A stretch of DNA of 6,252 nucleotides from Planctomycetales bacterium. GTDB lineage: Bacteria > Planctomycetota > Phycisphaerae > SM23-33. Below, in pieces: positions 1 to 5,489 of the stretch. A model generated the notes under the pieces. That model had not been told where the DNA came from and did no database searches. It worked only from the letters and a program-made list of their open reading frames with translations. The stretch's first letter is position 1, and every line of letters begins with the position of its first letter. The stretch covers positions 1 through 6,252 of the forward strand of contig DAOVFI010000148.1 in assembly GCA_030673005.1 (NCBI GenBank), in the 5' to 3' direction. Both the position numbers and the translations under genes were made by a program.

Positions 1-855
1 TTCCTTATGATGCGGGCTTCGTCCCCAGTGGAGTTTTCCGGTCAGCGTTCTGAAGAAAGTCCCACTGGGATGTGAAATAATTCTTGCCCGGCTCTCGGCC
101 CGGCGGATTTGGACGGCCTGACCTTCTCTTACGGGAGTGGAGACCTGACCATCGACGAAGAGAGTGGTTCCCGGATTGGTTCTGGCGGCGGCGATTCGGA
201 TGGTCGCGTCGCTGCCGACGACGATCGGCCTCATCGACAGCGTGTGTGGCGCGACGGGTGTGATGGCCATCGCCTCCAGTGTCGGTTCGATTATCGGACC
301 GCCGGCGGACAGATTGTATCCGGTCGAGCCGGTGGGCGTTGCTACGATTACGCCGTCGCCCATGTACGTGGCTATGCGGTCGTCGCCGCGATTGACGCAC
401 AGTTCGATCATGCGGAACGGCGGACCGGCCGTTATTGCTACGTCATTGGTCGCCAGCGATGTAAAAGCCTTTTCCCCGCCTGTGCCGTCGCCGCCGAGAT
501 CGACCTGTAGCATCATCCGCTCGACCGGCTGGACCTTCCCGGCAAGGACGTCGTCGAGGTGCTCGGTCATCTGCTCGACGCTGAAGTCGGCCAGGAATCC
601 GAGTTTGCCCATGTTCACGCCCATCATGGGAATTCCCGCCGGCGCTACACGCCGTGCCGCCGCCAGGAGCGTCCCGTCCCCGCCGAAGACGATACACAGG
701 TCGGCCTGAACGCCGGAAAGGTCTTTGTCGCCCAGCACGTCAATCACGGCGACGACCTCGGCCCGCTCGGAAAACCACCCGCGCAGCGATTCAACCCGCT
801 CGGATACACCGGGCTTGTCCATATTGGAGATGATAAGGATACGTTTGTCAGGCAT
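1..855 (-). CDS. nadK: NAD kinase (ATP-NAD kinase), 3' end beyond the window
   Basis: Phosphorylates NAD+ to NADP+ in the cytoplasm, the only de novo source of NADP. The minus-strand frame opens at ATG 855 (MPDKRILIISNMDKPG) and stays open for 285 codons to the left edge. The family's signatures appear in order: GGDGT at residues 58-62 (nucleotide-binding loop with the catalytic Asp60), GVNMGKLGFL at 79-88, TND at 136-138, PTGSTGY at 174-180 followed by NLSAGGP, and FVDGQ towards the C-terminus. The last visible residues, around GKLHWGRSPHHKE, resemble a normal NAD kinase C-terminus. Since the family is usually about 280-300 residues, only a few residues and the stop should be missing. I see no clear Shine-Dalgarno upstream of the start, but the MPDKRILII beginning fits the family well. 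The membrane-protein gene lies 112 bases upstream on the same strand. The identification is firm; only the exact end is unknown. Confidence 0.96.
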   Translation of the reverse strand, partial: MPDKRILIISNMDKPGVSERVESLRGWFSERAEVVAVIDVLGDKDLSGVQADLCIVFGGDGTLLAAARRVAPAGIPMMGVNMGKLGFLADFSVEQMTEHLDDVLAGKVQPVERMMLQVDLGGDGTGGEKAFTSLATNDVAITAGPPFRMIELCVNRGDDRIATYMGDGVIVATPTGSTGYNLSAGGPIIEPTLEAMAITPVAPHTLSMRPIVVGSDATIRIAAARTNPGTTLFVDGQVSTPVREGQAVQIRRAESRARIISHPSGTFFRTLTGKLHWGRSPHHKE

Positions 856-875
856 GGCGGCACAATAACATAAAC

Positions 876-903
876 AGGGACTTGGGAATAGGGTTTAGGG
901 ACT
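876..903. repeat. Degenerate heptamer tandem repeat, four units
   Basis: Four consecutive 7-base units lie between the membrane-protein gene and NAD kinase: AGGGACT, TGGGAAT, AGGGTTT and AGGGACT, followed by GG. Units one and four are identical, and every unit keeps GGG at positions 2-4. It lies about 20 bases upstream of the NAD kinase start, so it would fall in that gene's leader or promoter region. The 28-base array is short. It resembles the GGGA-rich degenerate heptamer repeats I recall from intergenic DNA of planctomycetes and related phyla, but that link is from memory. The rest of the 856-967 gap shows no hairpin or convincing promoter. Confidence 0.5.
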
Positions 904-967
904 GGAAAAAGAACGCTCAGATTAAATTCAAACGAACGCGACCGCCGAGTGATTTTCTCTGTTTATA

Positions 968-1447
968 TTAAAATATCCAGCAATAAATCTGGACCATCAC
1001 CCAAGGGGTAATAAAACATAGCGCGATAATCCGAATCCTCCTGTTGGCGGCGTGTTTGTTCTCCAACAGGCAACAGAAAACATCCGTGACCAATTTTTCC
1101 GCGAGTTCGAGGTTTTCGTCTATTTGCTTCTGAAAGTTCTCGAGCAATTGTTTTTCCCAGTAAATATATTTTCTCCATTGATCTACCTTGTGCTTTGCCA
1201 AATCGTACTCCTTCACGGATGCAAGGAGCATCGCCTCTTCCAGCTCACTGACGGCATATCGCCTCATGATTGAATTATAAGTAGGTACGAAAATCAGCCA
1301 CATCAGCACTCCAAAGGCGGCGACGAACGGTGAGGATATCAATATAACCATCAATAGATCCAGATCCCAGAAGCCGATGACTGTCAACAGAAGTACGCCG
1401 AGGAAGTACATGCCCAAAGCCGGTAAGAGATCTCTTATTTTCAGCAT
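968..1447 (-). CDS. Small membrane protein of unknown function, three predicted helices
   Basis: I do not recognise this 159-residue protein. The chosen start, ATG 1447, has AGGAG six bases upstream (complement of 1454-1458). The frame stays open to 1510, but the extra 21 residues are polar and have no better ribosome site. Two hydrophobic segments lie near residues 8-27 and 31-54, with aspartates 28 and 30 in the short turn. A charged, probably helical region spans about 60-135 (many Glu, Lys and Gln, coiled-coil-like). A third hydrophobic segment at about 138-158 ends the protein. This suggests an inner-membrane protein with a central soluble helical domain. GC content counted over 1021-1440 is 193/420, about 46%, against about 60% in parts of kdsB, so the gene may be a later arrival. 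It lies 67 bases after the URO-D gene and could share its transcript. No enzymatic motif is visible. Confidence 0.72.
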   Translation of the reverse strand: MLKIRDLLPALGMYFLGVLLLTVIGFWDLDLLMVILISSPFVAAFGVLMWLIFVPTYNSIMRRYAVSELEEAMLLASVKEYDLAKHKVDQWRKYIYWEKQLLENFQKQIDENLELAEKLVTDVFCCLLENKHAANRRIRIIALCFITPWVMVQIYCWIF

Positions 1448-1514
1448 AAATCGCTCCTGTCTGCCCGGCACCCCGTCAGTTCCGCCAGTCATTTGGAATT
1501 GGGTAATCAACCAC

Positions 1515-2663
1515 CTATTCTACTTCACTTACTAGGGCAGCGTTGTAGTCATCTACGATCTGCCCAACCAGCCGGACCCGCTCAATGTCGCCGGTCGAGG
1601 AGATTTCGTCACTTATACCAAGGATGAGCCTGGGGGCAAATAGGTCGATGACCTTTTTCGTGCATTCGGTTAGCACGTCCTGCCCGAAGGTATGATCGAA
1701 GTAGATGGCCGGGATACCGTCGAGCAGGAACATCTGATCGCCCAGTGCGGTCTTGATCTCCTCCAGTGTTACGTCGCCCTGCGGGACGGGAGTGATGGCT
1801 TCGATACCGTCCAGTCCGGTTTCTCCAGCATAGGGCAGGAGCGGCTTGCAGTTTCCGTCCCAGTGTGCGTGGACGAACTTTCCAGACGAGTGCAGCCGCT
1901 CACAGCGATGCTGATAGACAGGCAGGATATACTTCTCGAAGAGGTTTGGTGGGAGCGTGCCGCTGTGAATGTTGTCGCCGAAATTGATGATCTTGATCGG
2001 CGAGGCGTTGATTACATCAATTAGCCGGTCATGGCATTCGTCCAGGGCCGCAAAGTATTTTTCTACCTCCGCCGGCCAATCGTATAAAGCGAAAACGGCG
2101 GCTTCGACGCCCATGGTGTCAACGTAAAGGTCCTGGACGGTTACGCGGGGCATGTATATAGTCGGCGCCCCCAGACCGCTCCATTGATTCAGGAGATGAT
2201 CGTAGGTCTGCTGGTTCCATTTCCACGAGGCGTGCTCTGCCCGCCATGTGGCCACGCGCGCGTCGTCGGCGTTGCAGATCGGCCACTTGACGGTAGCAGG
2301 CGAGGGATGATTCGACGACTGACGGTACACCGCCCGCTGAGTGCCGACGGGCGTTTCCCAGGTTATCTCGCGGTCGGTCTGGTTAATCTGCCGCTCAGTT
2401 ACCTTGACGCGTGTATCTTCCACACGCTCAAAGCAGGCGTTGAACTCGTAAATGCGGTTGGAGCACTGAAGGTGGCGATACATTTCCACATAGGTCATCT
2501 GGTCATACGGTTCGGGGAGCGGCTGGTCCTTGAATTTCTTGTCTGTCCACCAGCAGAGGATTCTTGGTTGCCAGATGATTCTGCCGCCGGTCCGGCCGAA
2601 GGCGACGTCGAGGTTGAATTGTGTAAGGTCCAGATTGGCGTGGTCCGTCGGTAGCGATGACAT
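1515..2663 (-). CDS. URO-D family (HemE/MtaA-like) protein, not HemE itself
   Basis: A 382-residue cytoplasmic TIM-barrel protein of the uroporphyrinogen decarboxylase superfamily. Visible family features are an N-terminal WQPRILCWW segment (31-39), GDNIHSGTLPPNLFEKY (229-245) leading into the conserved ILP helix, HAHWDGNCKPLL (265-276), GLDGIEAITP (283-292), LLDGIPA (313-319) and LILGISDEISSTGD (346-359). The RQAGRYLP segment that marks true HemE is absent, so heme synthesis is unlikely. Relatives include the corrinoid-protein methyltransferases MtaA and CmuA; His265 and Cys272 could be metal ligands, but no corrinoid protein is encoded nearby. Many such paralogues occur in planctomycetes and their true substrates are unknown. 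ATG 2663 has AAGGAT eight bases upstream; the longer frame to 2738 would add 25 residues that do not look like the family and would run through the proposed promoter. The URO-D assignment is strong; the specific reaction is not assigned. Confidence 0.88.
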   Translation of the reverse strand: MSSLPTDHANLDLTQFNLDVAFGRTGGRIIWQPRILCWWTDKKFKDQPLPEPYDQMTYVEMYRHLQCSNRIYEFNACFERVEDTRVKVTERQINQTDREITWETPVGTQRAVYRQSSNHPSPATVKWPICNADDARVATWRAEHASWKWNQQTYDHLLNQWSGLGAPTIYMPRVTVQDLYVDTMGVEAAVFALYDWPAEVEKYFAALDECHDRLIDVINASPIKIINFGDNIHSGTLPPNLFEKYILPVYQHRCERLHSSGKFVHAHWDGNCKPLLPYAGETGLDGIEAITPVPQGDVTLEEIKTALGDQMFLLDGIPAIYFDHTFGQDVLTECTKKVIDLFAPRLILGISDEISSTGDIERVRLVGQIVDDYNAALVSEVE

Positions 2664-2770
2664 AAAATCAATCCTTCGATGGGTAAGGAGTATCCGGGCC
2701 TTTATTGTTGCATGTCCAGCGGGAAAGAATACACTCAACCGGCGCTGTTGACAAGGACTGGCAAGGTGGA
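2664..2770. other. Divergent intergenic region between the URO-D gene and kdsB
   Basis: These 107 bases separate two divergently transcribed genes, so both promoters probably lie here or overlap. The leftward promoter candidate is annotated separately. For kdsB the best rightward match I found is TTGCAT (2708-2713), a 16-base spacer, then TACACT (2730-2735). It is weak and overlaps the leftward -10 element. No operator-like long inverted repeat is visible. Confidence 0.5.
2726..2754 (-). promoter_or_regulatory. Candidate sigma70-like promoter for the URO-D gene
   Basis: On the minus strand, TTGTCA (complement of 2749-2754, 5 of 6 consensus matches) is followed after exactly 17 bases by TATTCT (complement of 2726-2731, 4 of 6). 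Transcription would start near 2719, giving a leader of roughly 55 bases before ATG 2663. Spacing and placement are good, but this is a consensus match only, and promoter rules in planctomycetes are poorly defined. Confidence 0.4.
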
Positions 2771-3499
2771 ATGAAGGTTGTAGCGATTATACCTGCGAGG
2801 TACGGCTCGACGCGATTACCGGGCAAGCCTTTGCTGAATCAGACGGGTAAGCCGCTGATACAGCACGTTGTCGAGACCGTCCGAAAGGCGCGGCGAATCG
2901 AGGACGTCTATGTCGCCACCGACGATGAGCGGATCGCCGAGGTCGTCGGCCGTTTCGGCGGCGAGGCGATAATGACCAGTCCCGACCACGCAAGCGGGAC
3001 GGACCGCCTGGCAGAAGCGGCCAAGAAGATCGGTCTGGTCGATGACGATGTCGTCGTCAACGTCCAGGGCGACGAGCCGGAGATAGCCCCGGATTACATC
3101 GACCGCCTCGTATCGTTGCTGATGGATTCGGGCGCGCCGATGGCGACACTGGCGGCTCCGCTGGATGAGGCCGAGGCCGAAAGGCCTGACAACGTCAAGG
3201 TCGTCCTTGCAGCCGACGGATCGGCCATGTATTTCTCCCGCGCCAAAATCCCTTACGACCGTGACGGAGCGGGGGCCGGGTATCTCCTGCATCTTGGTAT
3301 TTATGCTTATCGTAAGAGATTCCTGCTGGAATTCGCCGGCATGTCGCCGACGCCGGCCGAGCAGGCCGAGAAACTCGAACAATTGCGGGCCTTGGAAAAC
3401 GGACATCGCATAGTCGCAGCCGTGGTCGAATCGGCCGCGGCGGGCATAGACACAATGGAAGATTACGAGGCCTTCGTGGCACGGGCGTCTCGCCCGTGA
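2771..3499 (+). CDS. kdsB: 3-deoxy-manno-octulosonate cytidylyltransferase (CMP-Kdo synthetase)
   Basis: Activates Kdo with CTP to form CMP-Kdo, the donor used to build the inner core of lipopolysaccharide; a cytoplasmic, Mg-dependent enzyme. The 242-residue product is near the usual family size. It shows the nucleotide-binding IPARYGSTRLPGKPL (7-21), TDDERI (50-55), HASGTDRLAE (73-82), VNVQGDEP (96-103, with Asp101 the expected Mg ligand), YFSRAKIP (154-161), HLGIYAYR (174-181), LEQLRALE (202-209) and GIDTMEDY (225-232, with Asp227 the second expected Mg ligand). ATG 2771 is chosen because AAGGTGGA lies directly upstream and MKVVAIIPAR is the normal beginning; the frame could extend to a TTG at 2705 without family support. 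The last codons (Ala-Arg-Ala-Ser-Arg-Pro, stop) lie inside a palindromic repeat, so the C-terminal tail is probably repeat-derived. Presence of the gene implies an outer membrane with Kdo-containing LPS. Confidence 0.96.
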   Translation: MKVVAIIPARYGSTRLPGKPLLNQTGKPLIQHVVETVRKARRIEDVYVATDDERIAEVVGRFGGEAIMTSPDHASGTDRLAEAAKKIGLVDDDVVVNVQGDEPEIAPDYIDRLVSLLMDSGAPMATLAAPLDEAEAERPDNVKVVLAADGSAMYFSRAKIPYDRDGAGAGYLLHLGIYAYRKRFLLEFAGMSPTPAEQAEKLEQLRALENGHRIVAAVVESAAAGIDTMEDYEAFVARASRP

Positions 3500-3556
3500 A
3501 TAAAGAATCATGGCTGGGACCTACCTGCCGGTAGGCGGGCGGCCATGCCACGTGCC
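3478..3556. repeat. Nested palindromic intergenic repeat spanning the kdsB stop
   Basis: Three inverted pairs and one outer pair fill the kdsB/TIM-barrel gap. CACGGGCG (3480-3487) pairs with CGCCCGTG (3491-3498) around a TCT loop, a perfect 8-base stem that contains the kdsB stop codon. CATGGC (3509-3514) pairs with GCCATG (3542-3547), enclosing CCTACC (3520-3525) and GGTAGG (3530-3535) around a TGCC loop. GGCACG (3478-3483) and CGTGCC (3551-3556) form an outer pair. This is REP/MITE-like architecture. Similar sequences (the ACGGGCGTCTCGCCCGT palindrome and a CTGCCGGTAGGC motif) are, from memory, dispersed in planctomycete and other genomes, where they produce spurious peptides such as TGETPVPR. 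The copy may also act as a transcription attenuator between the two genes. The structure is seen directly; its dispersal is not testable here. Confidence 0.7.
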
Positions 3557-3583
3557 GTAATCGTTTTTGGGAAGGAGTGTTTG

Positions 3584-4357
3584 ATGAAACCAATCGCGCT
3601 TCAGTTGTATTCGCTTCGCGAGGAGGCGGAGAAGGATTTTGTCGGTATGTTGAAGACGGTGGCCGAGATTGGCTACGTCGGCGTCGAGCCGGCTGGCTTG
3701 TGCGGAATGAAACCCGAAGAAGTGAGGAAGGTTATCGACGATCTGGGCATGGTCTGTTGCTCGACGCACGGGCCGTTCCCGACGCTCGAAACTATAAATC
3801 AGCGCGCCGACGAGGCCGCAGCGCTGGGAACGGAGATGATCATCTCCGGCCTGGGACCAAAGGATTTCGCCACGTCCGAGGCGCGCAGGATCAGCGTTGA
3901 TCGGTTGACCGAAGCGGCGTCGCTTGCCGCCGATGCGGGGATGAAGTTCGGCTACCACAATCACTGGTGGGAGTTCGAGCAGGCTCTAGGTTCCCAGGGG
4001 GCCGACGGCGAATTGCCTTACGAGATGATCCTTCGTGAAGTGCCGGGTATGTTCAGCGAGCTGGACATGTACTGGGCGGCGGATTTCGGGACAGTGGACG
4101 TTCCGGCGATTATTGCCAAATACGCCTCGGTGATCCCGCTTCTGCACGTCAAGGACGGTCCGCTGGTCAGGGACGCGCCCCATACGGCGGTAGGGGCCGG
4201 TAAGATGGACATCCCCGCCGCCGTCGCTGCCGCCGACGCCGACGTGCTGGAATGGGTCATCGTCGAACTGGACCAGTGCGCAACCGACATGACCGCCGCC
4301 GTCCGTGAAAGTCTTAAATACCTTACCGGCGAAGGATTGGCGCTGGGTAATCGGTGA
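3584..4357 (+). CDS. Sugar phosphate isomerase/epimerase-like TIM-barrel protein
   Basis: A 257-residue protein of the xylose isomerase-like TIM-barrel superfamily (AP endonuclease family 2 fold), a cytoplasmic and usually divalent-metal-dependent enzyme acting on sugars or inositol derivatives. It begins with the strand-like IALQLYSLRE (4-13), followed by GYVGVEPAG (30-38), STHGPF (60-65), the hallmark GYHNHWWEFE (123-132), SELDMYWA (158-165), LLHVKDG (186-192) and WVIVELDQC (224-232). Glu130, Asp161, His188 and Glu228 are likely metal or substrate ligands by analogy with the superfamily. GGAAGGAG ends six bases before ATG 3584, making this start clear; the frame upstream to 3545 lies in repeat DNA. 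It follows kdsB by 84 bases, and the palindromic repeat lies between them, so co-transcription is possible but not assured. No signal peptide is visible. The substrate cannot be told from sequence, and a role in Kdo synthesis should not be assumed from the neighbourhood. Confidence 0.9.
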   Translation: MKPIALQLYSLREEAEKDFVGMLKTVAEIGYVGVEPAGLCGMKPEEVRKVIDDLGMVCCSTHGPFPTLETINQRADEAAALGTEMIISGLGPKDFATSEARRISVDRLTEAASLAADAGMKFGYHNHWWEFEQALGSQGADGELPYEMILREVPGMFSELDMYWAADFGTVDVPAIIAKYASVIPLLHVKDGPLVRDAPHTAVGAGKMDIPAAVAAADADVLEWVIVELDQCATDMTAAVRESLKYLTGEGLALGNR

Positions 4358-4387
4358 GGTGCTGTCGGCACACGCCTGAATAAAAAA

Positions 4388-4409
4388 CCCGGGCATTCGA
4401 ATGTCCGGG
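4388..4409. terminator. Hairpin after the TIM-barrel gene, terminator-like
   Basis: A near-perfect palindrome 30 bases after the TIM-barrel stop pairs CCCGGGCATT (4388-4397) with AATGTCCGGG (4400-4409). All pairs are Watson-Crick except one G-T pair, with TCGA as the practical loop. Six adenines (4382-4387) precede it. For plus-strand transcripts no U-tract follows directly. Read on the minus strand the hairpin is followed by six thymines, the classical intrinsic terminator form. It probably ends the kdsB-side transcript in a degenerate bidirectional way. No minus-strand gene that would need it is visible. Confidence 0.6.
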
Positions 4410-4472
4410 CTTGGCGGGTATTCTCGACAATTGCTTTTTCACCTGCGACGAGGTATCTGTAGTAAGAGCGAG

Positions 4473-4500
4473 GTAAGCTGGGCCTGACGGCCCAGCCTAC
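4473..4500. repeat. Palindromic repeat upstream of the DUF1844 gene
   Basis: GCTGGGCC (4477-4484) pairs perfectly with GGCCCAGC (4489-4496) around a TGAC loop. The pairing continues outward through GTA (4473-4475) with TAC (4498-4500), broken by one A/C mismatch, so the arms are 12 bases. It ends 23 bases before ATG 4524, in the 5' leader or promoter. It looks like a dispersed GTAGGCTGGGCC-type intergenic palindrome of the sort I recall from planctomycetes, cyanobacteria and Verrucomicrobia; this is recall, not a search. It differs in sequence from the repeat at 3478-3556. A regulatory hairpin is an alternative reading. Confidence 0.6.
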
Positions 4501-4523
4501 TGATGGACTACTGAGGAACGGAC

Positions 4524-4949
4524 ATGAGCGAAGAAGAAAATCAGAATTCCGACAAGCCTGAAATTATCGTAGATGAGGACTGGAAGAGCCAGGCCCAGGC
4601 CGAGAAGCAGAAACTGTCCGAGGAGGCCGAGGCAGCCCCGCCGGGCGCCGCTGGCGCCGGCGACCAGGCTGCGGGAAAAGAACCTCGGTCGATTCCGCCG
4701 GCAAGTTTTCCCGTGCTGGTCTCCAGCATGGTTACTCAAATACTCTTTGCTCTCGGCGCTATCGAAGACCCGCAGACCCGAAAACGCTATCTGGACCTGT
4801 CCCTTGCCAAGCATAATATCGACATGCTTTCTGTCCTGGAAGAAAAGACAAAAGGCAACCTGACGGAGCAGGAGCAGAAGTTGCTCGATTCGGCCCTTTA
4901 CGAGGTTCGCATGGCGTACGTTCAGTCGGCCCAGGGGAAGGGAGGTTGA
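4524..4949 (+). CDS. DUF1844 domain protein
   Basis: A 141-residue soluble protein of the DUF1844 family, whose function is not established. Residues 1-35 are acidic and charged, including IIVDEDWKSQAQAEKQK (14-30), a region often found ahead of the domain. Residues 36-57 are an Ala/Gly/Pro-rich linker. The DUF1844 domain follows at about 58-134: FPVLVSSMVTQILFALG (62-78), DPQTRKRYLDLSLAKHNIDM (82-101), LEEKTKGNLTEQE (105-117) and LYEVRMAYV (125-133). These are strong matches to what I know of the family. ATG 4524 has GAGG seven bases upstream. The stop codon at 4947-4949 shares bases with a possible ATG of the next gene, so the two are almost certainly co-transcribed and probably translationally coupled. 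The linked lipoprotein suggests, without proving, an envelope-related role. Confidence 0.88.
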   Translation: MSEEENQNSDKPEIIVDEDWKSQAQAEKQKLSEEAEAAPPGAAGAGDQAAGKEPRSIPPASFPVLVSSMVTQILFALGAIEDPQTRKRYLDLSLAKHNIDMLSVLEEKTKGNLTEQEQKLLDSALYEVRMAYVQSAQGKGG

Positions 4950-4951
4950 TG

Positions 4952-5344
4952 ATGAGAAGCGGTTCGGCGGTGCTGACGACAATAATCCTGGCGGTTGCAG
5001 CGGCGGTTACGGGCGGTTGTGGAACCTCTGCCGTCTTTCCATTCGATAAACAGACCGTCTGGCAAGCGGCCCGCGGGGAGGCCATTGTGTGGCATCCGAC
5101 ACTTATCGACGACAATAGATTTTGTGTTAAAGCCGCAATCGCCAACACGACGGGGGCCGAAGTGAGATATGATCTTGAAGTTACAAAGGATATGAATCCT
5201 TTCGCCACGCGCCCCAGCACCAGGGTTTACGTTTACATGCGGCAGACCAGACCGAGACGGGTCAATTTTCCACAGATGGAAAGGGATTTTCTTATAAAAG
5301 TGGCAGAGCGTCTGACAGAACGGCCCGGACCGCCGGGCGAATAA
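4952..5344 (+). CDS. Small predicted lipoprotein of unknown function
   Basis: A 130-residue protein with a lipoprotein signal: a basic start (MRSG), a hydrophobic stretch at about 6-20, and lipobox TGGC with the lipidated Cys23. Glycine at +2 gives no inner-membrane retention signal by the E. coli rule. The mature part has VWQAARGEAIVWHPTLIDD (37-55), a beta-rich middle with VRYDLEVTKD (71-80), STRVYVYMRQ (89-98) and an amphipathic end, MERDFLIKVAERL (109-121). I do not recognise a named domain. It resembles small planctomycete lipoproteins I associate loosely with this context, without certainty. Two adjacent ATGs are possible: 4949, overlapping the DUF1844 stop by one base, and 4952. GGAGG at 4941-4945 lies six bases from 4952 but only three from 4949, so 4952 is preferred. 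Overlap or near-overlap with the DUF1844 gene indicates one operon. Confidence 0.82.
   Translation: MRSGSAVLTTIILAVAAAVTGGCGTSAVFPFDKQTVWQAARGEAIVWHPTLIDDNRFCVKAAIANTTGAEVRYDLEVTKDMNPFATRPSTRVYVYMRQTRPRRVNFPQMERDFLIKVAERLTERPGPPGE
5323..5338 (+). terminator. Weak hairpin at the lipoprotein gene end, possible terminator
   Basis: GCCCGG (5323-5328) and CCGGGC (5333-5338) pair around an ACCG loop, just before the lipoprotein stop. The nearest T-rich stretch (ATTTTCTTATTTC) begins about 18 bases later, too far for a classical intrinsic terminator. The stem also encodes the Arg-Pro-Gly-Pro-Pro-Gly tail, so coding bias may explain it. Confidence 0.25.
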
Positions 5345-5489
5345 GGATAATCCTGATTTTCTTATTTCACCGAAACCCGATTGCTCTCTGCGCGTGTTAA
5401 ATGGTGGTCGGATTGACTTATGGTTCCAGTCGCCGTAGGCCGGGGCCTGACAGAGATGCAGGTAAAGTCCAGTAAGAAGGAGACAGAAT
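5345..5489. other. Intergenic region before the secreted protein gene
   Basis: This 145-base gap contains a T-rich stretch just after the lipoprotein stop, a TTGACT hexamer (5413-5418) without a good -10 at the right distance, and a short palindrome pairing AGGCC (5437-5441) with GGCCT (5444-5448). Its 3' end carries the ribosome site of the secreted protein gene. No riboswitch or small RNA is recognisable. Confidence 0.4.

Larger units (their letters stand above)
4358..4523. other. Intergenic region before the DUF1844 gene
   Basis: This 166-base gap holds the terminator-like hairpin and the GCTGGGCC palindrome, annotated separately. Between them lies TTGCTT (4431-4436), 17 bases before TATCTG, a weak promoter match that I do not call. 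The ribosome site for the next gene, GAGG at 4513-4516, ends seven bases before its ATG. No other structure is visible. Confidence 0.5.

Noticed and set aside
24..69. Inverted repeat CCCAGTG (24-30) / CACTGGG (63-69)
   Set aside because: Only seven bases, inside the NAD kinase coding sequence with a 32-base separation; compatible with chance.
109..873. Several plus-strand open frames across the left end
   Set aside because: All are antisense to NAD kinase, which carries the complete set of family motifs on the minus strand.
2184..2654. 156-codon plus-strand open frame
   Set aside because: Antisense to the URO-D gene; no motif and no ribosome site of note.
2748..2753. Perfect TTGACA hexamer just before kdsB
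   Set aside because: A -10 element at the proper distance would fall at or after the kdsB start codon, and none is present. The bases serve better as the reverse-strand -35 TTGTCA.
2816..3511. 231-codon minus-strand open frame
   Set aside because: Antisense to kdsB, whose family motifs are unambiguous; the antisense product has no plausible fold or family.
3195..3593. 132-codon minus-strand frame containing TGETPVPR- and PPAYRQ-like peptides
   Set aside because: These peptides are translations of the palindromic repeat and of antisense kdsB, not a gene.
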